Source: Methylococcaceae bacterium
GTDB taxonomy: Bacteria; Pseudomonadota; Gammaproteobacteria; Methylococcales; Methylomonadaceae
Assembly (NCBI GenBank): GCA_013140705.1
Contig: JABFSH010000044.1
Coordinates: 1 to 64,000, forward strand
Length of the DNA stretch: 64,000 bases
Direction of reading: 5' to 3'
The notes beneath the pieces are model-generated. The model made no database searches. It saw only the letters and a program-made list of their open reading frames with translations, and was not told the origin of the DNA. A program made the translations under genes and the position numbers. Shown here one piece after another: positions 1 to 10,026 of the stretch (its first letter is position 1; each line of letters opens with the position of its first letter).

Positions 1-411
1 CTTTACAAAAACGACAAATTAACTGAGTTAATGGCTTAATAGTCAGTCATCTGCTCAAAAAAACCGGCTTTTCAGGAGCTTTTATTAACTTACTCCGGTT
101 ACCATTGGATAATTTTGCAAGTGGCTCAGTATTATTATTTTTTTCATAACATTCTCTCTGTACATTGATTGCATTGCCTAACTAAAATTAGCCCCCAATA
201 AAGAACTTAATTTTTTATTGGGGCAGTTTTCTAAAGTAACAGTCAAGACTGTAATTTAAACAAAATCAATAGGCAAATGAATTTTGCACACCTGAATAGT
301 GTCCATCAAAAATGTTAAACACACCTGGTCAATCTCCAAAGGAAGCTGAGGGTAGTGCGGCTAGGCAAGGTCGTGGCTCATCATACAGTGCATAGGTGTG
401 ACTTGTCCGGC
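1..411. other. Intergenic stretch at window start
   Basis: I see no supportable gene here. The only clear structure is the hairpin listed separately at 193-223. The segment next to the helicase stop codon (about 290-411) has no open frame of useful length on either strand. Confidence 0.5.
193..223 (-). terminator. Hairpin, probable terminator downstream of the helicase gene
   Basis: The arms CCCCAATAAA (193-202) and TTTATTGGGG (214-223) are perfectly complementary around an 11-nt loop. Read on the minus strand the stem is followed by a T-rich run (GCTAATTTTAG), as in a weak intrinsic terminator. It lies about 190 bases past the helicase stop, so assignment to that gene is an inference. Confidence 0.45.
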
Positions 412-3400
412 TTAAGCTGCTGAACACAGCAACCTTGCATCAGCCAGAGATTGCTCAATCAGGTTGGTGGGCACAGCCTGATTCTGGCTTAACGACAAGG
501 CTCGCACGATTGCCGTCACCTGTTCCTGGGTTAATAGCTGTTGTGGCAGGACTTTACTGTATAACCATATTGCCGCCGTATCCGCTGCCGGAACCTGGGT
601 GAGGCCTGCCATGGCAGCAGCTTTGGCCAGCATGGATGAAGCCAGCAAATCCATCACGCCGGCTGTTGCTTGCTGCTCCAGTAAAATTTCTGCTGAGCGC
701 AGTTTTGCCTCGGCTGTTTTAAGCAGGGGATTTGGTGTTTTCTGATCCTTGACATCAGGCTCAAACAACAACCTGGATTCTGCAACGGGTGAGGTGGCGC
801 CCAAACGTTGCAATCCGGCCAGGGTTCGGGAATCGATGACGACAACGGGGACGTCCGGCTCGGATAGATCGTATGCAGACGCCTCATCGGCGTCGTTTGA
901 TTGACTAACGACCACCAGCAGGCCGCCGCCTGAACCCAGAATACGCACGATACGGGCGTTGAACGTAGTCTGGATTTTTGTAATCAGTTGTCGAATCCGG
1001 CCATCCTCTTCCGTTTCGGCCGTATCCGGTTTTTTAACGGTTTGTGCTTGTACTAATTCAGAGCCATCCCGCTCAGACACGTCAACAGCTTCCGATGAAT
1101 CCTTATCATCAACCGTAACCGGCTCAACGCCAGTCAAATCATCTATCAGCGTCTGCAGCATCTTTTTGGACACACCGACCACATCTTCCGAAGCCTCAGG
1201 GCTGATCACATTGTCGAACAAATCCCGCTTGCCTTTTACCAGCTTGGCGACTTGCTGTTCATAAGAGTCTTCGGCCAGCAACAGAAAAATCTGCACATTC
1301 TGTTTTTGACCCAGCCGGTGTATGCGCGCAATGCGCTGGTCCAGCACGGCGGGATTCCAGGGCATGTCCAGATTGATCAGCACGGTTGCCGACTGCAGAT
1401 TCAAACCGACGCCGCCTGCATCGGTGGAAATAAATATCTGTACCGCATCGTCATGCTGAAATTTATCCATCAGTTCGCCACGTTTATGACTGGGAATGCC
1501 GCCGTGCAAGCGCACACAACCCAGTCCCATCGCCCGAACCAACGATTCCACCATGTCGGTCATTAACGCCCATTGCGAAAAAATCACGGCTTTTCGATTG
1601 CTTTGCAGACATAATTCTTCCAGCAATCGGAACAGTTCCTCCAGTTTGGGTGATCCCTGGGTTTCCTTGTCCACCAGTCCGGCCGCGTCACAAGCCATGC
1701 GCGCCTGTTGCAAAGCGGACATCAGACGATTCTGTTCGCCCGGCGTCAAGGGTCTTCGTTTGGCGATTTGCGCCAGTTGCCCGGCGGCAGACATGGCCGA
1801 ATCGTGCAGTTCCCTTTGTTTGTTATCCAACGGAATATCCAGCCGCACTTCTGTTCTGTCCGGCAACTGATCACTGACCAGACTGCGATTGCGCCTTAGC
1901 ATCACTGACGCGATACGTCGCCTTAATTCCGACAGATTACGATAACCGATCACCTTGCCGCGCTCATCGGTCACATGAAATTCCAGGAGACATCGCCACA
2001 GTGGCCCCAACACTCGTGCATCAACCACTTGCAGCAGGCTGTATAAATCCTCAAGACGGTTTTCCAGCGGGGTGCCGCTCAACACAAACACATAACGCGA
2101 GGAAATCAATTTGATCGTCGAGGCAATTTTAGTGCGCCAATTCTTGATGCGCTGTGCTTCATCCAGAATCACCAGGTCGGGTTTCAGCGTGTCGTTGATG
2201 ACGCTAAGATCACGCACCGTCAATTCATAATTGACGATAAAAAACAGCGCGTCTGCCCGGTATTGCACAAACCGGTTTTCTGCCACACCCTGAATGATTT
2301 GCACCGGATGCGCCGTGAATTTTTCAACTTCCCGGGCCCATTGATGCTTTAACGAAGCCGGACAGATCACCAGAACTTTCCTGACGCCGACATTATCAAC
2401 CAGCCACGATGCAGCGGAAATCGCCTGCAAGGTCTTGCCCAGACCCATGTCATCGGCCAGTAAGGCTCTCCCTCGCGAAGCCAAAAACGCCACGCCCTCG
2501 GTTTGATAAGGGAACAAACGCGCTTTAATACCCGGCAGGACGCCATTGGCTCGCATAATTTCCTGGGTGATTCGTTGGGAACGCAGCGCTTGCGCCGCAT
2601 CTTCCGCGCATTGATGCGCGTACTGTACGGCATCATCACCTACAAAAAAATCATCGCGCCCCCTTACCTGTTCGGAAAAGCGATAAAAATCTTCGGGCAG
2701 ACGGCCGCTAAATAGGCCGCTCTCAGTAAAGAATTCCGAAAACAAGGTCGCTAAATCAGCCTCAACCTGTGCGCTTTTATGTAAGCGAATGACTGGACGC
2801 GTCGCTGACTCCCACGCCAGATACGCGAATGAAGACGGGCAGCCCGCGTCTTTCAGTTTGTTATAGTCGGGACTTTTTTTGGCATAATGCAATACCGCTT
2901 CAATGTGTTTGCAGGTACCTAAACGGTTAGTGGCCAGATCCGGGCAGGTGCAATAGTTCATGCGTTGATCCAGCGAGCGGATTTGCACCTGGTAAGACTT
3001 TTTTGTGTAGGTGGCCGAAATAATAGATGTGGCCTGCCAGATGCCAAAACCTGAATTACCGCTGATCAGTTTGACATTGACTTCGTTTCGACCCTTTTTT
3101 ACCCGCTCTAAAATAGCCTCATCGACCGCGCTGCCTAACAGCTTGTCGTCGCCATAACCGAATTGCTCGGCATAGCTGTATAAAGCGGCTATTGCATGTT
3201 TGCAGGCACCGCCTTGCTCAGAACAATCGCAGCTAACGAGCAAATCATTGCTTTCATCCTGAGTCAATTCGACCCAATAGGGCTCGTTTACATCAGCATC
3301 TTCGACTTGAGCGGTCAGTACATTGGCCTGCACATCGAGTGCAAACACGCGGTTCTCGGAAAAATAAGCCAAACCTTGCTTTACCGTATCGTCCGAAGCA

Positions 3401-3447
3401 ATCGTGTGCAAGCGTTCTGTATCGTAAAGAAATAAATCGTTGTTCAT
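412..3447 (-). CDS. SNF2-family DEAD/H helicase with two SWIM zinc motifs
   Basis: A 1011-residue Swi2/Snf2-type ATP-dependent DNA translocase. Two SWIM-type zinc motifs are visible: Cys73/Cys75/Cys82/His84 and Cys166/Cys168/Cys179/His181, both CxCx(n)CxH. They are followed by the helicase core: Walker A DDMGLGKT near 332-339, the DEAQ box at 429-432, motif III SGTPLENR, and in the C-terminal RecA lobe STDAGGVGLNLQ and the arginine-finger motif QRIARIHRLGQ. A roughly 200-residue C-terminal tail has no domain I recognise. Members of this family (HepA-like) remodel protein-DNA or RNA polymerase complexes, but the substrate of the SWIM-containing bacterial subgroup is not established. It is a stand-alone gene, divergent from the rhamnose operon. 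The ATG start is preceded by a weak purine stretch. Confidence 0.9.
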   Translation of the reverse strand: MNNDLFLYDTERLHTIASDDTVKQGLAYFSENRVFALDVQANVLTAQVEDADVNEPYWVELTQDESNDLLVSCDCSEQGGACKHAIAALYSYAEQFGYGDDKLLGSAVDEAILERVKKGRNEVNVKLISGNSGFGIWQATSIISATYTKKSYQVQIRSLDQRMNYCTCPDLATNRLGTCKHIEAVLHYAKKSPDYNKLKDAGCPSSFAYLAWESATRPVIRLHKSAQVEADLATLFSEFFTESGLFSGRLPEDFYRFSEQVRGRDDFFVGDDAVQYAHQCAEDAAQALRSQRITQEIMRANGVLPGIKARLFPYQTEGVAFLASRGRALLADDMGLGKTLQAISAASWLVDNVGVRKVLVICPASLKHQWAREVEKFTAHPVQIIQGVAENRFVQYRADALFFIVNYELTVRDLSVINDTLKPDLVILDEAQRIKNWRTKIASTIKLISSRYVFVLSGTPLENRLEDLYSLLQVVDARVLGPLWRCLLEFHVTDERGKVIGYRNLSELRRRIASVMLRRNRSLVSDQLPDRTEVRLDIPLDNKQRELHDSAMSAAGQLAQIAKRRPLTPGEQNRLMSALQQARMACDAAGLVDKETQGSPKLEELFRLLEELCLQSNRKAVIFSQWALMTDMVESLVRAMGLGCVRLHGGIPSHKRGELMDKFQHDDAVQIFISTDAGGVGLNLQSATVLINLDMPWNPAVLDQRIARIHRLGQKQNVQIFLLLAEDSYEQQVAKLVKGKRDLFDNVISPEASEDVVGVSKKMLQTLIDDLTGVEPVTVDDKDSSEAVDVSERDGSELVQAQTVKKPDTAETEEDGRIRQLITKIQTTFNARIVRILGSGGGLLVVVSQSNDADEASAYDLSEPDVPVVVIDSRTLAGLQRLGATSPVAESRLLFEPDVKDQKTPNPLLKTAEAKLRSAEILLEQQATAGVMDLLASSMLAKAAAMAGLTQVPAADTAAIWLYSKVLPQQLLTQEQVTAIVRALSLSQNQAVPTNLIEQSLADARLLCSAA

Positions 3448-3664
3448 AGCAAGAACCCGTGTGAAATCAAGATATCTGCATTTTACCGGATTATCAAACG
3501 ATCAGGCACAATGCCGACATTATTGCATTTGACAGGTTAAAGGCGAAAGGATTTAACCCATTACCCGTCATTCCAGGTTGAATTTTGAAGTGTGACGGGG
3601 TCGCGCTTTTGAAATATACTGTCACCCTCCAAAACCCAGCTAAATGCCCACTTAATTTTAGATC

Positions 3665-4210
3665 ATGCGGATCCAGCAAACAGCATTACCCGACCTACTG
3701 ATTATCGAACCCACCGTGTTCGGGGATGATCGTGGTTTTTTTTATGAAAGTTTCAATGCCCGTCGCTTTACGGAACTCACCGGCATTAATAAAGTTTTTG
3801 TGCAGGACAATCACTCCAAATCCGCCAAGGATGTGTTGCGCGGCCTGCATTACCAGATCCGTCAACCGCAAGGTAAACTGGTACGTGTTGTCAGCGGTGA
3901 AGTGTTTGATGTTGTGGTCGATATTCGCAAAAGTTCAGCCACATTCGGCCAATGGCTGGGTTTAACACTGTCTGCCGTCAATAACCGTCAACTCTGGATA
4001 CCCGAAGGTTTTGCCCATGGTTTTCTGGTCACCAGCGACTCAGCCGAGTTCCTGTATAAAACCACAGATTATTATGAGCCGGCGCATGAGCGCAGTATTC
4101 TATGGAATGATTCTGACATCGGTATCGAATGGCCGTTAAATAGGCAACCGCTGCTTTCCGGAAAGGATCAAGCTGCTTGTAAACTCAGCGAGGCCGAGGT
4201 ATTCGCATGA
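3665..4210 (+). CDS. rfbC: dTDP-4-dehydrorhamnose 3,5-epimerase
   Basis: A 181-residue cupin-type epimerase, the usual family length, converting dTDP-4-keto-6-deoxyglucose to dTDP-4-keto-L-rhamnose in the cytoplasm. The family motif VLRGLHYQ contains the catalytic histidine, and the FLYKTTDYY segment contains the conserved tyrosines. The ATG at 3665 is adopted because the protein aligns naturally with known RfbC N termini (MRIQQTALPDLLIIEPTVFGD in type). It is the first gene of the dTDP-rhamnose operon and overlaps rfbD by 4 bases (ATGA), implying translational coupling. Confidence 0.95.
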   Translation: MRIQQTALPDLLIIEPTVFGDDRGFFYESFNARRFTELTGINKVFVQDNHSKSAKDVLRGLHYQIRQPQGKLVRVVSGEVFDVVVDIRKSSATFGQWLGLTLSAVNNRQLWIPEGFAHGFLVTSDSAEFLYKTTDYYEPAHERSILWNDSDIGIEWPLNRQPLLSGKDQAACKLSEAEVFA

Positions 4211-5112
4211 AAATATTGCTGACAGGATGTCATGGCCAGATTGGCTGGGAATTAGTCAGAAGCTTATTACCTTTGGGTGAACTGATTTGCATAACTAGAG
4301 CACAGGCAGATTTCACCAAGCTCCACGAATTACGCGAACTCATTCAAAAACACCGGCCCAAGGTAATAGTCAATGCCGCCGCTTATACTGCCGTTGACAA
4401 GGCTGAACAAGAAAGCGGCAGAGCTTTTCTGATCAACGCCGAAGCCCCACTGATTTTAGCCGAAGAAGCGAAAAAGATCGGTGCGTTATTCATCCATTAT
4501 TCAACCGACTATGTCTTCGATGGCACTAAAGCGTCTCCTTATGACGAAGACGACACACCCCATCCCCTCAATGTCTATGGACAGAGCAAATTGGCGGGCG
4601 AGCAGGCCATACAGGCCTTGTCAACCGATTATCTTATTCTGAGAACCAGTTGGGTGTATGCCGCCAGAGGCCGTAATTTTTTAAAAACCATTTTGCGTTT
4701 AGCCGCTGAAAGGGAAGAGCTGAGTATCGTGGCTGATCAGATAGGCGCTCCGACCTGGGCGCGCCTGATTGCTGACACGACAGCCCATGTTCTGAGGCAG
4801 TCTATGTTGGACAGGCAGTTGTGCCGCTTTCATTCCTCGATTTATCATCTGACCACTGTCGGCAGCACATCCTGGCATGGCTTTTCGAGCCGAATCATTG
4901 ACCTCGCACGTCAATACGGTAACACTGACCTTAAAAGCCGTATTCTCACTCCGATTCTGACAACAGACTACCCGCTGCCCGCCAAACGCCCGGCCAATTC
5001 GAGATTATCGGTTGATCGCCTGGAAAAACGCTTCGGCTTATACATGCCGACCTGGGAAGGTGCTTTGGAATTATGCATGCAAGAACTGATGGGTGATAAC
5101 CCTAAGTCATGA
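4207..5112 (+). CDS. rfbD: dTDP-4-dehydrorhamnose reductase
   Basis: A 301-residue NAD(P)H-dependent short-chain (extended SDR) reductase that makes dTDP-L-rhamnose, the last step of the pathway. The N-terminal Rossmann motif TGCHGQIG begins near residue 7, and the STDYVFDG segment and catalytic YGQSK (YxxxK) are present. Its start overlaps the rfbC stop by 4 bases. A gap of 67 bases separates it from rfbB, long enough for a separate ribosome site but not obviously a promoter. Length and motifs are normal. Confidence 0.95.
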   Translation: MKILLTGCHGQIGWELVRSLLPLGELICITRAQADFTKLHELRELIQKHRPKVIVNAAAYTAVDKAEQESGRAFLINAEAPLILAEEAKKIGALFIHYSTDYVFDGTKASPYDEDDTPHPLNVYGQSKLAGEQAIQALSTDYLILRTSWVYAARGRNFLKTILRLAAEREELSIVADQIGAPTWARLIADTTAHVLRQSMLDRQLCRFHSSIYHLTTVGSTSWHGFSSRIIDLARQYGNTDLKSRILTPILTTDYPLPAKRPANSRLSVDRLEKRFGLYMPTWEGALELCMQELMGDNPKS

Positions 5113-5179
5113 AATGATCGATCATCCTGTTGTTCCCGTTTTGTTAGTAAACCTTTGAAACATTATTTTGAGACAATCT

Positions 5180-6256
5180 ATGATTTTGATTACAGGTGGC
5201 GCCGGATTCATCGGTGCAAATTTTGTTTTAGACTGGCTGGCGGGTTGTGATGAAGTCATAGTCAATCTGGATAAACTCACTTATGCCGGGAATCTTGACA
5301 GTCTCAAATCGGTTATTAATGACAAACGGCATGTCTTTGTACAAGGCGACATTGGCGACAGTCATCGGATAAAACAACTGCTGACTCAGTATCAGCCACG
5401 CGCCGTCGTCAATTTTGCCGCCGAAAGCCATGTTGATCGCTCCATACACGGTCCGGGAGATTTTATTCAAACCAATATTGTGGGCACTTTCCATCTGCTG
5501 GAGAGTATTCGAGGTTATTGGAATGAACTAAATTCTGGAAGCAAACGTGAATTTCGTTTCTTGCACGTTTCTACCGACGAAGTCTACGGCTCGCTGGCCC
5601 AAGAGGATCCTGCCTTTTGCGAAACCAACGCCTATCAGCCGAATAGCCCGTATTCCGCCAGCAAAGCGGCCAGTGATCACCTGGTTCGAGCCTATCATCA
5701 TACCTATGGCTTACCGGTTCTGACCACCAACTGTTCCAACAACTACGGCCCCTTTCATTTCCCGGAAAAACTGATCCCGTTGATCATCGTGAATGCATTG
5801 TCAGGGAAAGCACTGCCCGTCTATGGCGATGGCCAGCAAATCCGGGACTGGCTGTATGTCAAAGATCATTGCAGTGCGCTTCGCCAGGTTCTGGCCTACG
5901 GACAACCCGGAGAAACCTATAACATCGGCGGCTGGAATGAACAGGCCAACCTCGATATCGTTCATACTGTCTGCAACTTGCTGGATGAATTCAGGCCCCG
6001 CACGGATGGCCGAAAATACAGCGAACAGATCACTTTTGTAACGGATCGTCCGGGACATGATCGCCGCTATGCCATTGATGCCCGTAAAATCGAACAGGAA
6101 CTGGGCTGGAAACCGGCTGAGACCTTTGCAAGCGGTATTCGTAAAACTGTACAGTGGTATCTGGATAATCCGGAATGGGTTGCCAATGTGCAAAGCGGCG
6201 CCTACCGGGACTGGGTCGCAAAACACTATGCCACAGGAGAAAACAATGACGCGTAA
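5180..6256 (+). CDS. rfbB: dTDP-glucose 4,6-dehydratase
   Basis: Extended SDR enzyme of about 358 residues that dehydrates dTDP-glucose to dTDP-4-keto-6-deoxyglucose. Visible are the NAD-binding GGAGFIG motif at the N terminus, STDEVYG with the catalytic Thr/Asp/Glu, and YSASKAASD (YxxxK). The open frame extends up to a TTG at 5168, but the ATG at 5180 places the glycine motif right after MILIT as in family members, so I use it. The 3' end overlaps rfbA by 11 bases. Gene order C-D-B-A differs from the enterobacterial B-D-A-C order. Confidence 0.95.
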   Translation: MILITGGAGFIGANFVLDWLAGCDEVIVNLDKLTYAGNLDSLKSVINDKRHVFVQGDIGDSHRIKQLLTQYQPRAVVNFAAESHVDRSIHGPGDFIQTNIVGTFHLLESIRGYWNELNSGSKREFRFLHVSTDEVYGSLAQEDPAFCETNAYQPNSPYSASKAASDHLVRAYHHTYGLPVLTTNCSNNYGPFHFPEKLIPLIIVNALSGKALPVYGDGQQIRDWLYVKDHCSALRQVLAYGQPGETYNIGGWNEQANLDIVHTVCNLLDEFRPRTDGRKYSEQITFVTDRPGHDRRYAIDARKIEQELGWKPAETFASGIRKTVQWYLDNPEWVANVQSGAYRDWVAKHYATGENNDA

Positions 6257-7121
6257 AGGCATTATTCTGGCCGGCGGTTCCGGCACCCGGCTATACCCGG
6301 TCACCAAGGTTGTTTCCAAGCAATTATTACCCATTTACGACAAACCGATGATTTATTACCCGTTAAGCACACTTATGCTGGCGGGTATGCGCGATATCCT
6401 AATCATCAGCACGCCGCAAGACCTGCCACGCTTTGAACAGTTATTAGGGGACGGCAGAGACTGGGGGCTTAATTTTCAATACGCCGAGCAAGCCAGCCCT
6501 GACGGTTTGGCACAAGCGTTCATCATCGGGCAGCCATTCATCGGCAATCATCCTTCCGCTTTGGTACTGGGCGATAACATTTTCTACGGTCACGACCTGC
6601 AATCCCAACTTGAACGCGCAACCGGTACTTCCGAGGGTGCTACCGTCTTCGCGTATCATGTTAATGATCCTGAGCGATACGGTGTTGTTTCCTTCGATAA
6701 GGGGGGGATTGCAATATCGCTGGAAGAAAAGCCAAAACAACCTAAAAGCAACTTTGCGGTGACCGGTCTGTATTTTTATGACAACCAGGTAGTCGACATT
6801 GCCACCCATCTCAAGCCGTCTGCACGCGGGGAACTGGAAATTACCGATGTCAACCGCACCTATCTGGAGCAAGGCCAGCTCAATGTCGAAATCATGGGCC
6901 GCGGCTATGCCTGGCTCGATACCGGCACCCATGAAAGCCTGATTCAGGCCAGCAACTATGTTGAAACAATAGAACATCGCCAGGGTCTGAAAGTAGCCTG
7001 TCCTGAAGAAATCGCCTATCGCCAGGGCTTTATTAGCGCCGAACAAATCGAGAAACTGGCCCACCCGCTCAGAAAAAATGCATACGGACAATATCTATTG
7101 CGTTTAATACAAGATGAATAA
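6246..7121 (+). CDS. rfbA: Glucose-1-phosphate thymidylyltransferase
   Basis: Nucleotidyltransferase of 291 residues that joins glucose-1-phosphate and dTTP to dTDP-glucose, the entry step to dTDP-rhamnose. The signature [13 protein letters not shown] follows the start, and EEKPKQPKS and the sugar-binding YAWLDTGTH motifs are present. The open frame continues upstream to 6057 inside rfbB, but the ATG at 6246, preceded by AGGAGAAA, gives the canonical N terminus. It overlaps the rfbB end by 11 bases, consistent with coupled translation. It closes the operon; no clear terminator was seen in the 187 bases before relA. Confidence 0.95.
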   Translation: MTRKGIILAGGSGTRLYPVTKVVSKQLLPIYDKPMIYYPLSTLMLAGMRDILIISTPQDLPRFEQLLGDGRDWGLNFQYAEQASPDGLAQAFIIGQPFIGNHPSALVLGDNIFYGHDLQSQLERATGTSEGATVFAYHVNDPERYGVVSFDKGGIAISLEEKPKQPKSNFAVTGLYFYDNQVVDIATHLKPSARGELEITDVNRTYLEQGQLNVEIMGRGYAWLDTGTHESLIQASNYVETIEHRQGLKVACPEEIAYRQGFISAEQIEKLAHPLRKNAYGQYLLRLIQDE

Positions 7122-7308
7122 CACCCTCACTGACTGCTAACCTATTCAAAGTGTGTCATCACATACTGGTTCAAACGACTTTATACAAGAAACTTTTGCA
7201 ACCCTTCATTGTCCTTAGCAGGCAGCAAAGATTTTCCCGGCGTATTCCACTTGGATGGCCTTTCGCCTACTATAGCAGCCTGAATTCCCAATTTTAACCG
7301 ACTCTTTA

Positions 7309-9426
7309 ATGCAAAAAAGCACGGATCCCAAAAAGCAACTCTTCAGTGGATTTTCTGTTCCCGACCATCAGAAAATTGAACAGGCATTAGCCATTTTTGC
7401 GCTGATACCCGAAGATCCTCGTTATCACCGTCCTAGCGGCGTTGAAGTGGCAACCATCCTGATGGATTTTCATGTTGACTTGAAAACCATACTGGCCGCC
7501 ATACTCAGCGACCCGCGCATTTCAGAATTAGATCCACAACCCCAAATCGCCGAACAGTTTGGCGAAACCGTTGCGACCCTGGTTAAGGACGTCAATTGGC
7601 TCAACAAGCTAACGGTGTATTCTCCTGAAATGACCAGTCAGCCCAATCAAACGGAAACATTGCGCCGTATGCTGCTTTCCATGACTCAGGATGTCCGGGC
7701 CGTTTTAATAAAATTGGCCTACCGGATCAGAAGACTTACGGTACTACCCAAGGAATCCTATGAAATCCGCCATTTCATTGCCAGGGAAACACTGGATATT
7801 TATGCACCGATTGCCAACCGTCTTGGTGTACATCAGTTCAAATGGGAACTGGAAGATATGGCTTTTCGCTATCTTGAGCCACAAGCTTATCTGCAGATTG
7901 CCAAATCACTGGCGGCAAACCGTGCACAACGGGAAAAATGCATTGACGGTTTTATAGAATTACTGCAAAAAACCCTTTACGACGAAGCCATTTCTGCCAA
8001 CATTTACGGCCGTCCCAAACATATCTACAGCATCTGGAAAAAGATGCAGCGCAAGCACCTGAAAATCGATGAGCTATATGACCTGCTGGCCGTGCGAGTC
8101 ATTGTCGATAACCTGACTCACTGCTATACCGTTTTAGGCATAGTTCATAGCCTATGGCAGTACATTCCCAAAGAGTTTGATGATTACATCGCTAATCCCA
8201 AGGAAAACGGTTACCAATCACTGCATACCGTCATTCTGGACGCAGAGGGTAATCGTATCGAGGTACAGATTCGCACCAAAGAAATGCATGAATTTGCCGA
8301 GCTGGGTGTCGCCGCGCACTGGTCCTATAAGGAAGGTGGCAAACATAACCCAGCCATGGAAAAAAGCATCGCCACCTTACGCAAGCTACTGGAGGAAAAA
8401 GACCCTAGCGAAACACTGGCCGAAGATTTTCGCAATGAATTATTCTATGACCGCGTTTATGTCCTGACCCCGGCAGGAAAGCTCATCGATCTGGTTAAAG
8501 GTTCCACACCACTGGATTTCGCATATGCCATACACACGGAGATCGGGCATCGATGCCGTGGCGCCAAAGTGAATGGCCGCATTACGCCGCTGACTTACCG
8601 GTTAAAATCCGGCGAAAAAGTGGAAATTCTGACCACGAAAGAAGGCGGACCCAACCATAACTGGATCGACCCCAATCTGGGCTATTTAAAATCAGCACAT
8701 GCCATCAGCAAAGTTAAAAGCTGGTTCAAAAATCAGAAACAGGCCGAAAATATCGCCACCGGCAAAGCCATTCTGGAAAAAGAGAGTCAGCGCTTGGGGC
8801 TTAAAATGCTCAATTTGGCGGAGCTCGCCCGACACTTCAAGCAACCTGATAGCCATCGATTATTTGAAGCCATAGGTCGAAGCGATATTAGCGCGCGACA
8901 ACTTGCGACTTTTTTCAAGATTCCGGAACTGGAAGCACCACTCGTCAAAACGCCGCACAAAAAGCCTACTGCTCGATCGGTCATCACTGTGGACGGAATT
9001 GATAATGTACATACCACAATGGCTAATTGTTGCGCACCTGTTCCAGGCGATAACATTATCGGGTACATTTCCCATCACAAAGGCATCACTGTCCATCGCA
9101 AAGACTGTGACAATATCCTGCATCTAAGTCCGGAAAAGCAGTCCCAACTTATATCAGTTGAATGGGGTAGCGAAAAATCCAGTTATGATGTGCCGATAAT
9201 TATTCATGCCTTCAGCGCCCAAAATTTGTTGAACGACGTCACGCATATTTTAACGCAGGCCAAAGTGCATATTTCTCATGCGTCACTAGAAACCCACCCG
9301 AATTTTTCCGCCGTCCTAAATCTGAATATTCACATCCAAAATATCAGTCAGCTAAGCCGCATTCTCAGCAAAATTAATCAACTACCTAATATTCACGATG
9401 TCAAACGCAAAGTGGGGGCAGAATAA
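7309..9426 (+). CDS. relA: RelA, monofunctional (p)ppGpp synthetase
   Basis: A 705-residue long RSH protein that makes (p)ppGpp from ATP and GTP/GDP on stalled ribosomes. The N-terminal hydrolase-like domain has lost its HD pair: the segment reads AAILSDPRI, with Ser-Asp at 67-68 where the His-Asp metal ligands should be. The synthetase domain has the acidic EFDD motif (289-292) typical of RelA rather than the RxKD form of bifunctional SpoT. TGS (about 381-445), the Zn-finger/CC-like segment with NCCAPVPGD, and a C-terminal ACT domain follow. It is therefore RelA rather than SpoT. A degraded copy of its 3' half lies immediately downstream. Confidence 0.93.
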   Translation: MQKSTDPKKQLFSGFSVPDHQKIEQALAIFALIPEDPRYHRPSGVEVATILMDFHVDLKTILAAILSDPRISELDPQPQIAEQFGETVATLVKDVNWLNKLTVYSPEMTSQPNQTETLRRMLLSMTQDVRAVLIKLAYRIRRLTVLPKESYEIRHFIARETLDIYAPIANRLGVHQFKWELEDMAFRYLEPQAYLQIAKSLAANRAQREKCIDGFIELLQKTLYDEAISANIYGRPKHIYSIWKKMQRKHLKIDELYDLLAVRVIVDNLTHCYTVLGIVHSLWQYIPKEFDDYIANPKENGYQSLHTVILDAEGNRIEVQIRTKEMHEFAELGVAAHWSYKEGGKHNPAMEKSIATLRKLLEEKDPSETLAEDFRNELFYDRVYVLTPAGKLIDLVKGSTPLDFAYAIHTEIGHRCRGAKVNGRITPLTYRLKSGEKVEILTTKEGGPNHNWIDPNLGYLKSAHAISKVKSWFKNQKQAENIATGKAILEKESQRLGLKMLNLAELARHFKQPDSHRLFEAIGRSDISARQLATFFKIPELEAPLVKTPHKKPTARSVITVDGIDNVHTTMANCCAPVPGDNIIGYISHHKGITVHRKDCDNILHLSPEKQSQLISVEWGSEKSSYDVPIIIHAFSAQNLLNDVTHILTQAKVHISHASLETHPNFSAVLNLNIHIQNISQLSRILSKINQLPNIHDVKRKVGAE

Positions 9427-9526
9427 ACAGTGGTCGTTTTTTGTGCGGATCAAGGCAGTGGATCGCCTGGAGTGACCTGTTAAGCTGGATGGTTTGCCAT
9501 ATTGGAGCATTGCCTGAGGCGCCTGA

Positions 9527-9990
9527 TTGACTGTCCTGAATTCTGAAAAGCGGGTGGCAATATCGGTGTCCAGAACGACGACATTCGAACTTTCAAGTTA
9601 CTGCGATAATATCTGCCACGTCTGGCCTTGGAAAAGGCGAAACCGTATTCTGGTCTTAGTTCGACTGTATTCTTCAGCGTTCATAAGCCTTTCTTTCATG
9701 GGTAGTGGCAGCGCCAGTAAGCTGATTGGGTGGTATAGATAATGCTAAACCACGCTGGCTAACCATATTGTTTACCGGGAGATGTCAGTAGGTTACATTC
9801 CTCACCACAACGGCATCGCTGTCCCTCGTAAAGACTGTGACAAAATAGTCCGGAAATGCAGGCACAGCTTATTTCAGTTGTCTGGAGATCTGAATAATCC
9901 AATTATGGTAGCCAATTAGCATTCATGTCTTCCAGCGCCAAGAACTTATCAAGCGACTAGAGCGTATTGGGCAAACGTGCCACCTAAAAT
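9527..9990 (+). pseudogene. Decayed partial duplicate of the relA 3' half
   Basis: This stretch, which has no intact gene, aligns in order with the 3' half of the adjacent relA but has many substitutions, deletions and stops. The clearest part, about 9781-9960, encodes VGYIPHHNGIAVPRKDCDKI, matching relA GYISHHKGITVHRKDCDNI (near 9060-9117). The following DNA matches on through the CATGCCTTCAGCGCC segment of relA. Earlier, LNSEKRVAI (about 9535) resembles relA LKSGEKVEIL in the TGS domain, and LEKAKPYSGL resembles LEKESQRLGL. The order is that of relA, with the middle shortened. It is a tandem partial duplication or a remnant of a second RSH gene. The weakest part of the call is the 5' boundary. 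Confidence 0.7.
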
Positions 9991-10026
9991 GCCAATACCT
10001 GCCAATGGCTTGTGCACCACAGTGAT

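Noticed and set aside
7309-9426. Annotation as bifunctional SpoT
   Set aside because: The HD hydrolase pair is lost (Ser-Asp) and the synthetase has the EFDD form of RelA.
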